The notes under the pieces are model-generated. The model worked only from the letters and a program-made list of their open reading frames with translations. It had not been told where the DNA came from and made no database searches. A DNA stretch of 64,000 nt from the NCBI GenBank assembly GCA_044228245.1, contig JBGAVG010000002.1:315633-379632 (forward strand). Reading direction: 5' to 3'. A program made the position numbers and the translations under genes. Numbering within the stretch: the stretch's first letter is position 1; every line of letters starts with the position of its first letter. The DNA is from Methylotenera_A sp044228245. GTDB lineage: Bacteria > Pseudomonadota > Gammaproteobacteria > Burkholderiales > Methylophilaceae. Shown here piece after piece: positions 1 to 7,855 of this stretch.

Positions 1-1674
1 CGCCTGCTGCATCGATCTGAGCAGCACAGTCTGCAGCAATTGCGTGTCTGGCCGGTCTTTAATCAGATTCATGAGTTTGCCATAGTCTTTCGCATGCGGC
101 TTGTCACCACCACCCACGCCAAAGCCCACTTCGCCCATAAAGATACGCAGTGCTTCCAGCTTCTCAGGCGTCGGGCCTTCGTGAATGCGATATAAGGCTG
201 CATGTTCGTGCGTTTTAAGAAAATCTGCCGCGCACACATTGGCGGCCAGCATGCATTCTTCAATCAGCTTGTGCGCCTCATTGCGGCCAGCAGGAACAAT
301 GCGTTCTATTTTGCCATTCTCATTAAAAATCATCATAGTTTCAACTGACTCAAACTCGATCGCACCGCGCTTTTCACGCTGAGCCAGCATCAATTTAAAT
401 AGCGAATACAGATTTTGTGCGTGCGGCATCAGCCATGCATATTCTTTTGCCAATTCACCTTGCGGATTCTGCAGCATCTCGAATACCTGGGTATAGGTCA
501 TGCGCGCTTTGGAGCGCATCACCGATGGATAAAACTTGTATTGCTTGACCACGCCCATCCCGTCAAGCTGCATATCGCACACCATGCACAACCGCTCTAC
601 GTCCGGGTTGAGCGAGCACAGGCCGTTGGATAAGGCTTCCGGCAACATGGGGATAACACGGCGCGGGAAATACACCGAATTGCCGCGTTCAAACGCATCC
701 TTATCCAGCGCCTCACCCGGTTTCACATAAAAACTCACGTCCGCAATCGCCACCACCAGACGCCAGCCTTTGCCTTGCGGCTCGGCGTATACGGCATCGT
801 CGAAGTCGCGTGCGGTTTCGCCGTCAATGGTAATCAGTGACAGCTCCCGCAAATCCACACGGCCTTGATAATCAGCAGGCTGCACAAGTTTAGGAATACT
901 TTCTGCCTGGTGAACTGCGGCTGGCGAAAACTCATGCGGCAGCTTGTGTTTACGCAATGCGATTTCAATCTCCATGCCGCTATCGGCATAGTTGCCCAGA
1001 ATCTGCACCACTTTCCCCATTGGGTGCGCATGCGCAGATGGCTGCTCAGTAAGCTCTACCATCACCACCTGGCCTGGCTTGGCACCCATATCCAGGTGAT
1101 AGGGAATCAGAATATCCTGATTGATATGCTTATCTTCGGCGGCCACAATGGTTACGCCTTGGCCATGAATAATGCGCCCTACCAAAGTCTTAGTCCCGCG
1201 CTCCAGCACCTCGACTATTTTGCCTTCCGGACGCCCTTTTCTATCCAGCCCGGCCATGCGCACCATCACGCGGTCGCCGTGCATTACTTGCGCCATCTCG
1301 CGCGGTGAGAGGTATAAATCCTCAGGGTATCTGGTTTTATCATCTGGCACCAAGAAACCGAAACCATCAGGATGGCCTTGCACCGTGCCTGCAATCACAT
1401 GTATTTTTTCTGCCAGGCACAGCGCACCTTTACGGTTGCGCATGATTTGCCCATCACGCTCCATCGCGTTAAGGCGTTTGTTAAAATTGTCACGCTCAGC
1501 GGTGCCGATATCCAGCAGCACATACACCTGCTCAACGCTCAAGGGCACGCCTTGATCTGACAATACTTGCAAAATTAACTCGCGACTTGGCAGTGGCGTA
1601 TCGTACTGTGACGCCTCTCTTCCCGCATAAGGATCGTTATTTCGCAGGGTTGATTTTTTCTTTTTTGTTGACAA
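1..1674 (-). CDS. rnr: Ribonuclease R, 3' end cut off by the window edge
   Basis: Processive 3'-5' exoribonuclease of the RNB family, used in rRNA/tRNA quality control and decay of structured RNA. The 558 codons visible read continuously from 1674 to the edge. Seen: an N-terminal winged-helix region (DTPLPSRELILQVL), a cold-shock domain signature (GHPDGFGFL, about residue 90), and the RNB catalytic core with RDFDDAVYAEP (acidic metal-binding cluster) and FPRRVIPMLPEALSNG. It stops at LLRSMQQA, so the HFTSPIRRYPDL-type segment and the S1 domain are outside the window. The start is TTG: an in-frame stop lies four codons upstream, and GGAAG sits 8 bases before the TTG (1683-1687). Transcribed divergently from tRNA-Leu. 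Identification is firm; only the start is inferred. Confidence 0.93.
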   Translation of the reverse strand, partial: MSTKKKKSTLRNNDPYAGREASQYDTPLPSRELILQVLSDQGVPLSVEQVYVLLDIGTAERDNFNKRLNAMERDGQIMRNRKGALCLAEKIHVIAGTVQGHPDGFGFLVPDDKTRYPEDLYLSPREMAQVMHGDRVMVRMAGLDRKGRPEGKIVEVLERGTKTLVGRIIHGQGVTIVAAEDKHINQDILIPYHLDMGAKPGQVVMVELTEQPSAHAHPMGKVVQILGNYADSGMEIEIALRKHKLPHEFSPAAVHQAESIPKLVQPADYQGRVDLRELSLITIDGETARDFDDAVYAEPQGKGWRLVVAIADVSFYVKPGEALDKDAFERGNSVYFPRRVIPMLPEALSNGLCSLNPDVERLCMVCDMQLDGMGVVKQYKFYPSVMRSKARMTYTQVFEMLQNPQGELAKEYAWLMPHAQNLYSLFKLMLAQREKRGAIEFESVETMMIFNENGKIERIVPAGRNEAHKLIEECMLAANVCAADFLKTHEHAALYRIHEGPTPEKLEALRIFMGEVGFGVGGGDKPHAKDYGKLMNLIKDRPDTQLLQTVLLRSMQQA

Positions 1675-1695
1675 GTTTTTTGCTTCCTATAAAAT
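1668..1695 (+). promoter_or_regulatory. Candidate sigma-70 promoter of tRNA-Leu
   Basis: TTGACA (1668-1673), a 16-base spacer, then TAAAAT (1690-1695), followed by a GC-rich discriminator (CGGCGC) and about 27 bases to the tRNA 5' end. A consensus -35 box with a GC-rich discriminator is typical of stable-RNA promoters under stringent control. The -35 box lies in the first codons of the divergent rnr gene. Confidence 0.6.
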
Positions 1696-1728
1696 TCGGC
1701 GCATTATTCAATATTAACAAGAATAATT

Positions 1729-1813
1729 GCCCAGATGGCGGAATTGGTAGACGCGCTAGTTTCAGGTACTAGTATCGAAAGATGTGGAGGTTCGAGTCCT
1801 CTTCTGGGCACCA
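1729..1813 (+). tRNA. tRNA-Leu (anticodon CAG)
   Basis: An 85-base cloverleaf. Acceptor GCCCAGA (1729-1735) pairs with TCTGGGC (1803-1809), followed by discriminator A and an encoded CCA (1811-1813). The anticodon arm CTAGT/ACTAG encloses loop TTCAGGT, with anticodon CAG at 1763-1765, which reads CUG leucine codons. The long variable arm and the GGTTCGAGTCC T-arm are those expected for class II tRNA-Leu. Confidence 0.97.
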
Positions 1814-1997
1814 AACTTATTAATAAAAACTTAATAATCTCTAGAATAATATCTCACCCTTGTTTTATTATCTGTAGAATTGCCCATAAAATATTTCACC
1901 TGACCACATAATTGATTTGTGCAGTATTCTACTCTGCTACTCGTTCTGTTTGTCATTTGACTTAAACAAAAACATAAATTCACCAATTCACGAGAGA

Positions 1998-2017
1998 CCG
2001 CACACGGATATGTGCGG
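1998..2017 (+). terminator. Candidate terminator hairpin after tRNA-Leu
   Basis: Perfect 7-bp stem CCGCACA/TGTGCGG with a six-base loop, followed by CTTTAG rather than a clean T tract. It is the only strong hairpin between the tRNA (185 bases upstream) and the next gene. It could end tRNA transcription or act as an operator or mRNA leader element. Confidence 0.35.
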
Positions 2018-2102
2018 CTTTAGCGTAAAATTCAAGCAGAATAAGGCGAAAAAGACAACAAATTAATTAATAACTTATTGATAAATATTATAAAATACGA
2101 AT

Positions 2103-2140
2103 GTAACCATTAGCATTCAACCCAGATTGAATTTAGTTAC
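2103..2140. promoter_or_regulatory. Nested inverted repeat upstream of the initiating sugar transferase
   Basis: Outer arms GTAAC (2103-2107) and GTTAC (2136-2140) enclose inner arms ATTCAA (2115-2120) and TTGAAT (2127-2132). The element lies 43 bases before the wcaJ start and could be an operator or a leader hairpin. No regulator is linked to it by sequence. Confidence 0.3.
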
Positions 2141-2183
2141 GATGATTGACAACAATATTAATACAAACCAGAAGTAAAGCTAA

Positions 2184-3620
2184 ATGGCATATAGACAAAC
2201 CAGTTCAAAAACGCTGCTGCAAAGGCGTAGCAACCTGAGCCAAATGCTGCAGCAATTCCTTGATAGCGCCTCTGTTATCGGTATCACCTTGGGGCTTATG
2301 AAACTTCATGCCGATCATATCGGGCAGACCACCCCTTATATTATTATGTTGCTGATGTTGCTGGGCAGTATGGCAATTACCTATGATAAATTTGCGATCT
2401 ATCGAAGCAATGCCAGCTTCGCAGACAAGGCACTGAATCTATTAAAAGCATGGATGTTTACGTTTCTATTGCTAATCGTATTAGGCTTTTTGACAAAGCA
2501 GAGTCATGTATATTCCAGAAACTTGATGGGCCAACTCTTTGTTATTGGCTACTTTACCCAGTTATTTTTGCATGTACTGCTCAGGATTATTTATCAAAAG
2601 TTCGTTCTGGGCTCCCAGCAAAGTGAGAATGTGCTCATTATCGGCCAGAGCCGTTTGGCCTATTATCTGCAAGATAAAATTTCCGGCAACCCCTGGATGA
2701 GCGAGCAAGTGATTGGATTCGTAGCGCTGCCTGGTGATGACATCCCCGCGTCCGGAAGAAAAGCCTCCGGAAGGAAACGCGATCCTGACATATTAGGAAG
2801 TATTGAAAATCTGCCTGCTCTGATCGACCAATACAATATCGATACAGTCTATGTCATTACGCCGCTTAAATCCGCCAAGGCGCTGGTAGATGTCTACATG
2901 AACACATTAGACAAACATGTCTCAATTCACTGGGTTCCCGATATTTTCTCGCTGCGGTTAGTGAATCATAGCGTCAAGGAGATTTCCGGAATCCCGGTAA
3001 TTACGCTCTCAGAAACGCCACTCATTGGCATGCGGCTACTTTTGAAGGCGATAGAAGATAAAGTGCTATCCATTTTGATATTAATTATCATTAGTCCAAT
3101 ACTGCTTCTTGTTGCCATTGCAGTTAAACTGGACAGCCCCGGGCCGGTATTTTTCAGGCAGAACAGAACCGGCTGGAGCGGAAAATCATTCAGGATCTGG
3201 AAATTCCGCAGCATGTATGTGCATCAGGAAGAGGCCGGCAAGTTAAAACAGGCTGAAAAAAATGACAGCCGAATCACGCGCGTGGGTGCCTTCATTCGCA
3301 AAACCAGTCTTGATGAGCTGCCGCAGATATTCAATGTGCTTACTGGCGACATGTCTTTAGTCGGACCGCGTCCGCATGCTGTACAGCACGATAAAGAATA
3401 TTCACAAAGAATCTTTGATTACTTTGCGCGCCATCACATCAAACCCGGCATTACCGGCCTTGCTCAGGTACGCGGATTAAGGGGTGAGACCAAGGATATC
3501 AATCAGATGATTCAGCGTATTGAGTCCGACATCGAATATATCAACAAATGGTCAGTTTGGCTGGATATTACAATCATTTTACGCACAGTTTTTGCTTTTA
3601 CTGGCAAAAGTGCTTATTAA
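2184..3620 (+). CDS. wcaJ: Undecaprenyl-phosphate glucose phosphotransferase (WcaJ type)
   Basis: Integral membrane enzyme that starts repeat-unit synthesis by transferring glucose-1-phosphate from UDP-glucose to undecaprenyl phosphate. The 478 residues show four N-terminal membrane segments (about 25-130), a Rossmann-like linker with NVLIIGQSRLAYYL (about 150), another membrane segment near 290-315, and the C-terminal sugar-transferase domain. That domain carries the catalytic Asp-Glu in TSLDELPQIFNVL, then GDMSLVGPRPHA and KPGITGLAQVRG. Length and the WSVWLDITIIL ending match WcaJ/TIGR03023. A short ASGRK duplication lies near residues 189-198. It is the only plus-strand gene at this end and converges with galE, with 21 bases between the stops and no hairpin. 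Confidence 0.9.
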   Translation: MAYRQTSSKTLLQRRSNLSQMLQQFLDSASVIGITLGLMKLHADHIGQTTPYIIMLLMLLGSMAITYDKFAIYRSNASFADKALNLLKAWMFTFLLLIVLGFLTKQSHVYSRNLMGQLFVIGYFTQLFLHVLLRIIYQKFVLGSQQSENVLIIGQSRLAYYLQDKISGNPWMSEQVIGFVALPGDDIPASGRKASGRKRDPDILGSIENLPALIDQYNIDTVYVITPLKSAKALVDVYMNTLDKHVSIHWVPDIFSLRLVNHSVKEISGIPVITLSETPLIGMRLLLKAIEDKVLSILILIIISPILLLVAIAVKLDSPGPVFFRQNRTGWSGKSFRIWKFRSMYVHQEEAGKLKQAEKNDSRITRVGAFIRKTSLDELPQIFNVLTGDMSLVGPRPHAVQHDKEYSQRIFDYFARHHIKPGITGLAQVRGLRGETKDINQMIQRIESDIEYINKWSVWLDITIILRTVFAFTGKSAY

Positions 3621-3641
3621 GGTTAAGAGAAATAATAAAAT

Positions 3642-4652
3642 TTAATTATATCCTTGCGGATTCTGTGATTGCCAGTGCCAGGCATCACGGCAGATATCGG
3701 CCAAATCACGTTGCGTTTGCCAGGCCAGTTTCTGTTTGGCCAAAGTGGCATCTGCAAAATACATTGCGATGTCGCCTGCCCGCCTCTCAACAATTTTATA
3801 CGGAATAACCCTGCCAGTGACTTCTTGAAAAGTATGCACCAGCTCTAATACGCTATAACCGTGGCCCGCGCCCAGATTGACGGTTAACAGCCCGCAGCTT
3901 TTATCCAGCACATGAAGTGCGGCTACATGGCCTAAAGCCAAATCTACCACATGAATATAATCGCGCACGCCAGTGCCATCAACAGTTGGATAGTCGTTGC
4001 CAAATATGCTCAACTCTTTCAGCTTGCCTGCAGCTACCTGCGAAACATATGGCATCAGATTATTGGGGATACCATTGGGATCTTCGCCGATCATGCCGCT
4101 TTCATGCGCGCCGACCGGGTTGAAGTAGCGCAATAACGCAATATTCCAGGCGGAATCTGATGCGCTTAAGTCTTCCAGAATCTGCTCCACCATGCGTTTG
4201 CTGTGCCCATAGGGATTAAATGGGCTTAATGGCGCGGTTTCCGGTATTGGCTTGGTGTCAGAGAAACCATACACAGTTGCGGAGGAACTGAATACCAGAT
4301 TCTTGACGTTAAACTCGGCCATCACCTCGGCCAATGCCAAACTACCCATGACATTGTTATCGTAGTATCTAAGCGGATTAGCGACAGATTCTGCTACCGC
4401 CTTTAACCCGGCAAAATGAATCACTGCCTTGATGGCGTGCTGCTTGAAGACAGTCCATAAAAAATCTTTATCGCGCACATCGCCTTGTATCAAGGCAACC
4501 GTTTTGCCTGTGATTTTTTGAATTCGATTGATGACTTCCGGTTTGCTATTACAAAAGTTATCGATTATTACCACTTCATATCCGGCGTTTAGCAGCTCAA
4601 CGCAAGTATGTGAGCCAATATAACCAGCACCGCCCGTCACCAATATACTCAA
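3642..4652 (-). CDS. galE: UDP-glucose 4-epimerase
   Basis: Interconverts UDP-glucose and UDP-galactose for polysaccharide synthesis. Short-chain dehydrogenase fold: NAD-binding TGGAGYIGSH at residue 6, SSATVYG (catalytic Ser/Thr region, about 124), and YGHSK (Tyr/Lys pair, about 148). The 336-residue length is typical. The start is TTG, and a strong GGAGG five bases upstream supports it; no ATG gives the full Rossmann strand. It is the last gene of the long minus-strand glycosyltransferase run and supplies UDP-galactose to it. Confidence 0.94.
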   Translation of the reverse strand: MSILVTGGAGYIGSHTCVELLNAGYEVVIIDNFCNSKPEVINRIQKITGKTVALIQGDVRDKDFLWTVFKQHAIKAVIHFAGLKAVAESVANPLRYYDNNVMGSLALAEVMAEFNVKNLVFSSSATVYGFSDTKPIPETAPLSPFNPYGHSKRMVEQILEDLSASDSAWNIALLRYFNPVGAHESGMIGEDPNGIPNNLMPYVSQVAAGKLKELSIFGNDYPTVDGTGVRDYIHVVDLALGHVAALHVLDKSCGLLTVNLGAGHGYSVLELVHTFQEVTGRVIPYKIVERRAGDIAMYFADATLAKQKLAWQTQRDLADICRDAWHWQSQNPQGYN

Positions 4653-4675
4653 GATCGCCTCCTAAACACCTAGCC

Positions 4676-5494
4676 CTAAGCTCCCAGCACGCCGAACTCA
4701 GCTCTGTCCTTAAGCACCTCACGTACCAGGCCGACATCAATTTTGTCTGCATTGGTAGAGTAGCCATACACCAGAGCAGTATCACACAGGATATTGATAC
4801 TGCGCGGAATGCCGCGTGCCGCCTCGCCAATCAGGCGCGTGGCTGCAGGCGTGAATAAAGGCTCATCACGGCCTGCTACATGCAGCCGGTGCTGGATATA
4901 TTTGTCAACTTCAAATGACTCTAATGGCGGAATAAAGAAATCGACTGATACGCGCTGAAAAAACTGCTGCAGATCAGGACGGCGCAGCAAATCTCTAAGC
5001 TGCGGTTGCCCGACCAATATGATTTGCAATAATTGGTCTTTATCCGCATTAATGTTAGAGAGCATGCGCAGAGATTCCAAAGCGGCGGGGTTTAAATTCT
5101 GCGCTTCGTCAATAATGAGTACAACACGCTTACCTTCAGCGTAAGATCGGATTAAAAATTGCTGGAAGGCATCAAACAACGCCAAGGGAGATTTGTCTTC
5201 ATACGGCTGATTAAATGCCAGCATAATCCAGCTCAGCAGGTCGTCGATATGCTGATGCGTGTTATACACGATCCCCACGGTAAGCTCGTCGCCCAGATTA
5301 TTCAGCATATGCCGCACAAGGGTGGTCTTGCCGCAGCCGATTTCACCACAAATCACGGAGAAGCCTGCACGGTTTTGTATGCCATACTCCAGCATCGCAT
5401 ACGCCATACTATGACGCAAACCAAAAAATAAAAATTCCGGGTCAGGCTGAATAGAGAATGGCTTTTCTTTCAACCCGTAAAATGCTTCATACAT
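4676..5494 (-). CDS. ExeA-type AAA ATPase of PEP-CTERM/EPS loci (TIGR03015-like)
   Basis: Cytoplasmic ATPase of the general-secretion ExeA/GspA-like family found in exopolysaccharide and PEP-CTERM loci; its exact role is unknown. Seen: MYEAFYGLKEKPFSIQPDP start, Walker A GEIGCGKTT (about 50-58), Walker B VVLIIDEAQNL (about 124), a sensor-like ILVGQPQL, an arginine region (PDLQQFFQRVSVDF) and RGIPRSINILCD. The start is placed at ATG 5494 because homologues begin there; the open frame runs 20 codons further to a TTG with no support. Downstream of the GT26-STAS gene and upstream of galE. Unlike in its usual setting, no exosortase gene is seen in the window. Confidence 0.85.
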   Translation of the reverse strand: MYEAFYGLKEKPFSIQPDPEFLFFGLRHSMAYAMLEYGIQNRAGFSVICGEIGCGKTTLVRHMLNNLGDELTVGIVYNTHQHIDDLLSWIMLAFNQPYEDKSPLALFDAFQQFLIRSYAEGKRVVLIIDEAQNLNPAALESLRMLSNINADKDQLLQIILVGQPQLRDLLRRPDLQQFFQRVSVDFFIPPLESFEVDKYIQHRLHVAGRDEPLFTPAATRLIGEAARGIPRSINILCDTALVYGYSTNADKIDVGLVREVLKDRAEFGVLGA

Positions 5495-5572
5495 GTTTTT
5501 TAACGCCTTATTTATATTCCAGAATATTGATGAGATTTTTTGAAAAAGTATCAATTTTCGACATTCAAATCT

Positions 5573-6667
5573 CTATCCAACCAGGTAATCCAACCCATTC
5601 CAATTAAACAATTTTCTCATATTGGCTCGAAGTCCAACAACTTTCATTTGCAAGCCCTGCTTATCTAGCTGTTTTTTAAGTACCAATAACAACCCCAAAA
5701 TGCCAGGGCCAAGATATTCGGCTTCAGCAAGATCCATTTGTATATTTTTATTTTGTAAACCAGCCTGTCTCATTAACTGACGAATGTCGGGAGTGACAGG
5801 ATCAAGCACAACGCCTGAAATAATTATTCTGAAGCAATCTTTATCTTCGTTCAACATAACGGAACTTTTAAATGACAACTGTTCCAGGCGCTGTTGATTT
5901 AACTTCAACCAAATTACATGAGGGACTATTTTAGTAATCAAAAGTCGTAAAAAAAACTGGCCGTCGTTCCAGTAGCGCTTCCACAAATGCGGCTCTTCTT
6001 TAATCCGCCAGGCCCATTCCAATCCAATTTTTTGCAATTTTACAGGCGCTCTTTTCAGCCGTTTAGCCTCAAAGTTAATCACCGCCCCAAGATGACTGAT
6101 CAGCGGCACTGTAATTTTGAATAGATTCTTAACAATCCAAGCCTGGCCCTTTTTTGCACCTAAAGCAACTACTAGAAAATCTGCATTGCTCGAGTTTATG
6201 TTATCGATAACCGATGGTTCGCTCATCTCATCCACCGTTCCAAACCCTGGCGAATGGTAGCCGACACATGCCAATCCGGTTGATTTCTCATTAATGCGTT
6301 TACATGCCTCAGCACCAGCACCATCAGGCCCGCCGAAAAAGTAAACCTTCATCTTTCTACGCCATTCTTGGCCAAGCGCTTCGAATAAGGTTGACCCAGC
6401 GACTCTTTCACTGATCGGGATGCCGAGCAATTTCGCTATCCAGACAATCGGAGCGCCATCCGCAATCACAATATCGCTGTAAATCACCGAATTACGAAAA
6501 TCCGGGTCATCCTGCGCCAATGCCAGAAAATTAAGATTCGGCGTTGTCAAAAAACAGGAAGTTTTTTTATATTTGGCATCGCGTAAGCGACTCATCGTTT
6601 TTGACAAATCTATTGCATCAAAAGGCAGTCCGCCAATGCAATACACGTCACGTTCAAAATCATCCAT
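5573..6667 (-). CDS. WecG/TagA-family (GT26) glycosyltransferase fused to a STAS domain
   Basis: GT26 enzymes add an N-acetyl-mannosamine(uronic acid)-type sugar to a lipid-linked acceptor at the inner membrane. Residues about 10-245 carry the family signature: TTPNLNFLALAQ, SDIVIADGAPIVW, ERVAGSTLFEAL, VYFFGGPDGAGAEA and a C-terminal HLGAVINFEA followed by KRAP. Residues about 275-364 look like an anti-sigma-antagonist (STAS) domain: DLAEAEYLGPGILGLLLVL followed by GLQMKVVGL and a final GLDYLVG. The usual phospho-acceptor serine position (DSSG in SpoIIAA) reads GPGI here. The start is ATG 6667, with AGG eight bases upstream; a TTG precedes it directly. Nine bases separate it from the upstream GT2 gene. 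Confidence 0.85.
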   Translation of the reverse strand: MDDFERDVYCIGGLPFDAIDLSKTMSRLRDAKYKKTSCFLTTPNLNFLALAQDDPDFRNSVIYSDIVIADGAPIVWIAKLLGIPISERVAGSTLFEALGQEWRRKMKVYFFGGPDGAGAEACKRINEKSTGLACVGYHSPGFGTVDEMSEPSVIDNINSSNADFLVVALGAKKGQAWIVKNLFKITVPLISHLGAVINFEAKRLKRAPVKLQKIGLEWAWRIKEEPHLWKRYWNDGQFFLRLLITKIVPHVIWLKLNQQRLEQLSFKSSVMLNEDKDCFRIIISGVVLDPVTPDIRQLMRQAGLQNKNIQMDLAEAEYLGPGILGLLLVLKKQLDKQGLQMKVVGLRANMRKLFNWNGLDYLVG

Positions 6668-6676
6668 CAATTGAAC

Positions 6677-7855
6677 CTAATCTCTTTCTGTCTTATTCCA
6701 GGCTTTTTGTCTTTTGAACAAAAATTTAACATAGTGCGGAATTTTTGATATCACATAAACCGGCACCAGAAGCATTGCTGAGAAAGAAATAATATGTCTG
6801 CCCCAACCCAACCACGCCATGACAATAGCAATACTCAAAAGCGCAACGCCAGACAGCGAAACAAGGAATGCTACATAGCCCACATCATACAGCATAAGAA
6901 CTATTCCTGTGGCTGCAGCATATCCGAACAAAAGCGTAACCAGCAAGGCAAGCGGCGGCACTGCCAAATCAAATGCCATAGCCAGCAAGTTCTTATCTCT
7001 TTTGATAACACCCTGCACAAACAATCTGGGCGCTTCTGAAAGAATTGTCGCAATATGTCCATGCTCCCAGCGCGTTCTTTGTCCAGACTGCACTTCGGAA
7101 ACTATCGGGAAATAACTTGTTACCTGCGAGCCCAAATAAAAAATCGGCGGTATACCCGCTCTGGAAAATTCAATACCCAATTTCATATCTTCAACGATGC
7201 TACCATTCGCTATATCGGCATCAGAAATCAAGCGCCACGGAAAAGCCATTCCTGTACCCATCAACTGGCATGGCAGGCCTAACTTGGCATAACCAAGCGG
7301 ACGCACCAGGTTTTTTACGCTCCAGGCAAATTCGGCTATTCTGGATTTAAGATCTGTGCTTTTTGCATACATTAGATCCAGTGCCTGAACAGGGCGGCCA
7401 GTTTTTAGCGCATAAGCTGCAAGCAAGCTTAATGAGTCGGCCTGCAGTATACAATCGGCATCAATCACAACAACCACATCAGGCGGACTTTTCGCCAAAT
7501 AGCGAACACCAAAATCTAGCGCAAACCCTTTGCCTCGCTTATCCAGGTCATGGCGCTTAATCACTTCTGCCCCATGTTCTTCAGCGACTTCTGCTGTATC
7601 ATCGCTGCAGTTGTCAGCAACCACAAGTAGACGATCCACTGATTTCAACTGGGGCTTGATCGAAGCAAGCGTAGCGATAATTCCGGAAGATTCGTTATGG
7701 GCAGGGATTAGCACCGCAATGCGCATACCATCTGCTGGAGTAACATCGTCATATTTCCTGGGGAAACAAGCAAATAGCACCTGCACAAATATGACCAGCG
7801 ACGGAATGAATAGCAAGACGGCAATCGCTGAAAGCAAAATTTCAATCGAAGCCAT
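6677..7855 (-). CDS. Membrane GT2 glycosyltransferase (processive-type)
   Basis: Family 2 glycosyltransferase with membrane anchors, built like hyaluronan/cellulose synthase relatives. One membrane segment is at 8-30. The GT-A domain shows AVLIPAHNESSGI (about 47), DADC metal motif (about 133), TGMAFP (about 202), EDMKLG (catalytic Asp region, about 223) and QRTRWEHGH in place of the QxxRW motif (about 260). Two or three membrane segments follow (about 290-375). Of 392 residues. It directly abuts the upstream GT4 gene (one base between), so the two are probably co-translated. The sugar is unknown. Confidence 0.85.
   Translation of the reverse strand: MASIEILLSAIAVLLFIPSLVIFVQVLFACFPRKYDDVTPADGMRIAVLIPAHNESSGIIATLASIKPQLKSVDRLLVVADNCSDDTAEVAEEHGAEVIKRHDLDKRGKGFALDFGVRYLAKSPPDVVVVIDADCILQADSLSLLAAYALKTGRPVQALDLMYAKSTDLKSRIAEFAWSVKNLVRPLGYAKLGLPCQLMGTGMAFPWRLISDADIANGSIVEDMKLGIEFSRAGIPPIFYLGSQVTSYFPIVSEVQSGQRTRWEHGHIATILSEAPRLFVQGVIKRDKNLLAMAFDLAVPPLALLVTLLFGYAAATGIVLMLYDVGYVAFLVSLSGVALLSIAIVMAWLGWGRHIISFSAMLLVPVYVISKIPHYVKFLFKRQKAWNKTERD

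Larger units (their letters stand above)
1814..2183. other. 370-base stretch without a gene between tRNA-Leu and the EPS cluster
   Basis: AT-rich and without a convincing open reading frame. It holds one compact GC-rich hairpin (1998-2017) and a nested inverted repeat (2103-2140), listed separately. A TTGACA lies at 2146-2151, but no good -10 box follows at the right distance, so no promoter is assigned. Confidence 0.6.

Noticed and set aside
1172..1555. Plus-strand ORFs inside rnr (for example 865-1308 and 1172-1555)
   Set aside because: They lie antisense to the continuous RNase R frame and encode Ser/Arg-rich sequence with no recognisable domain.
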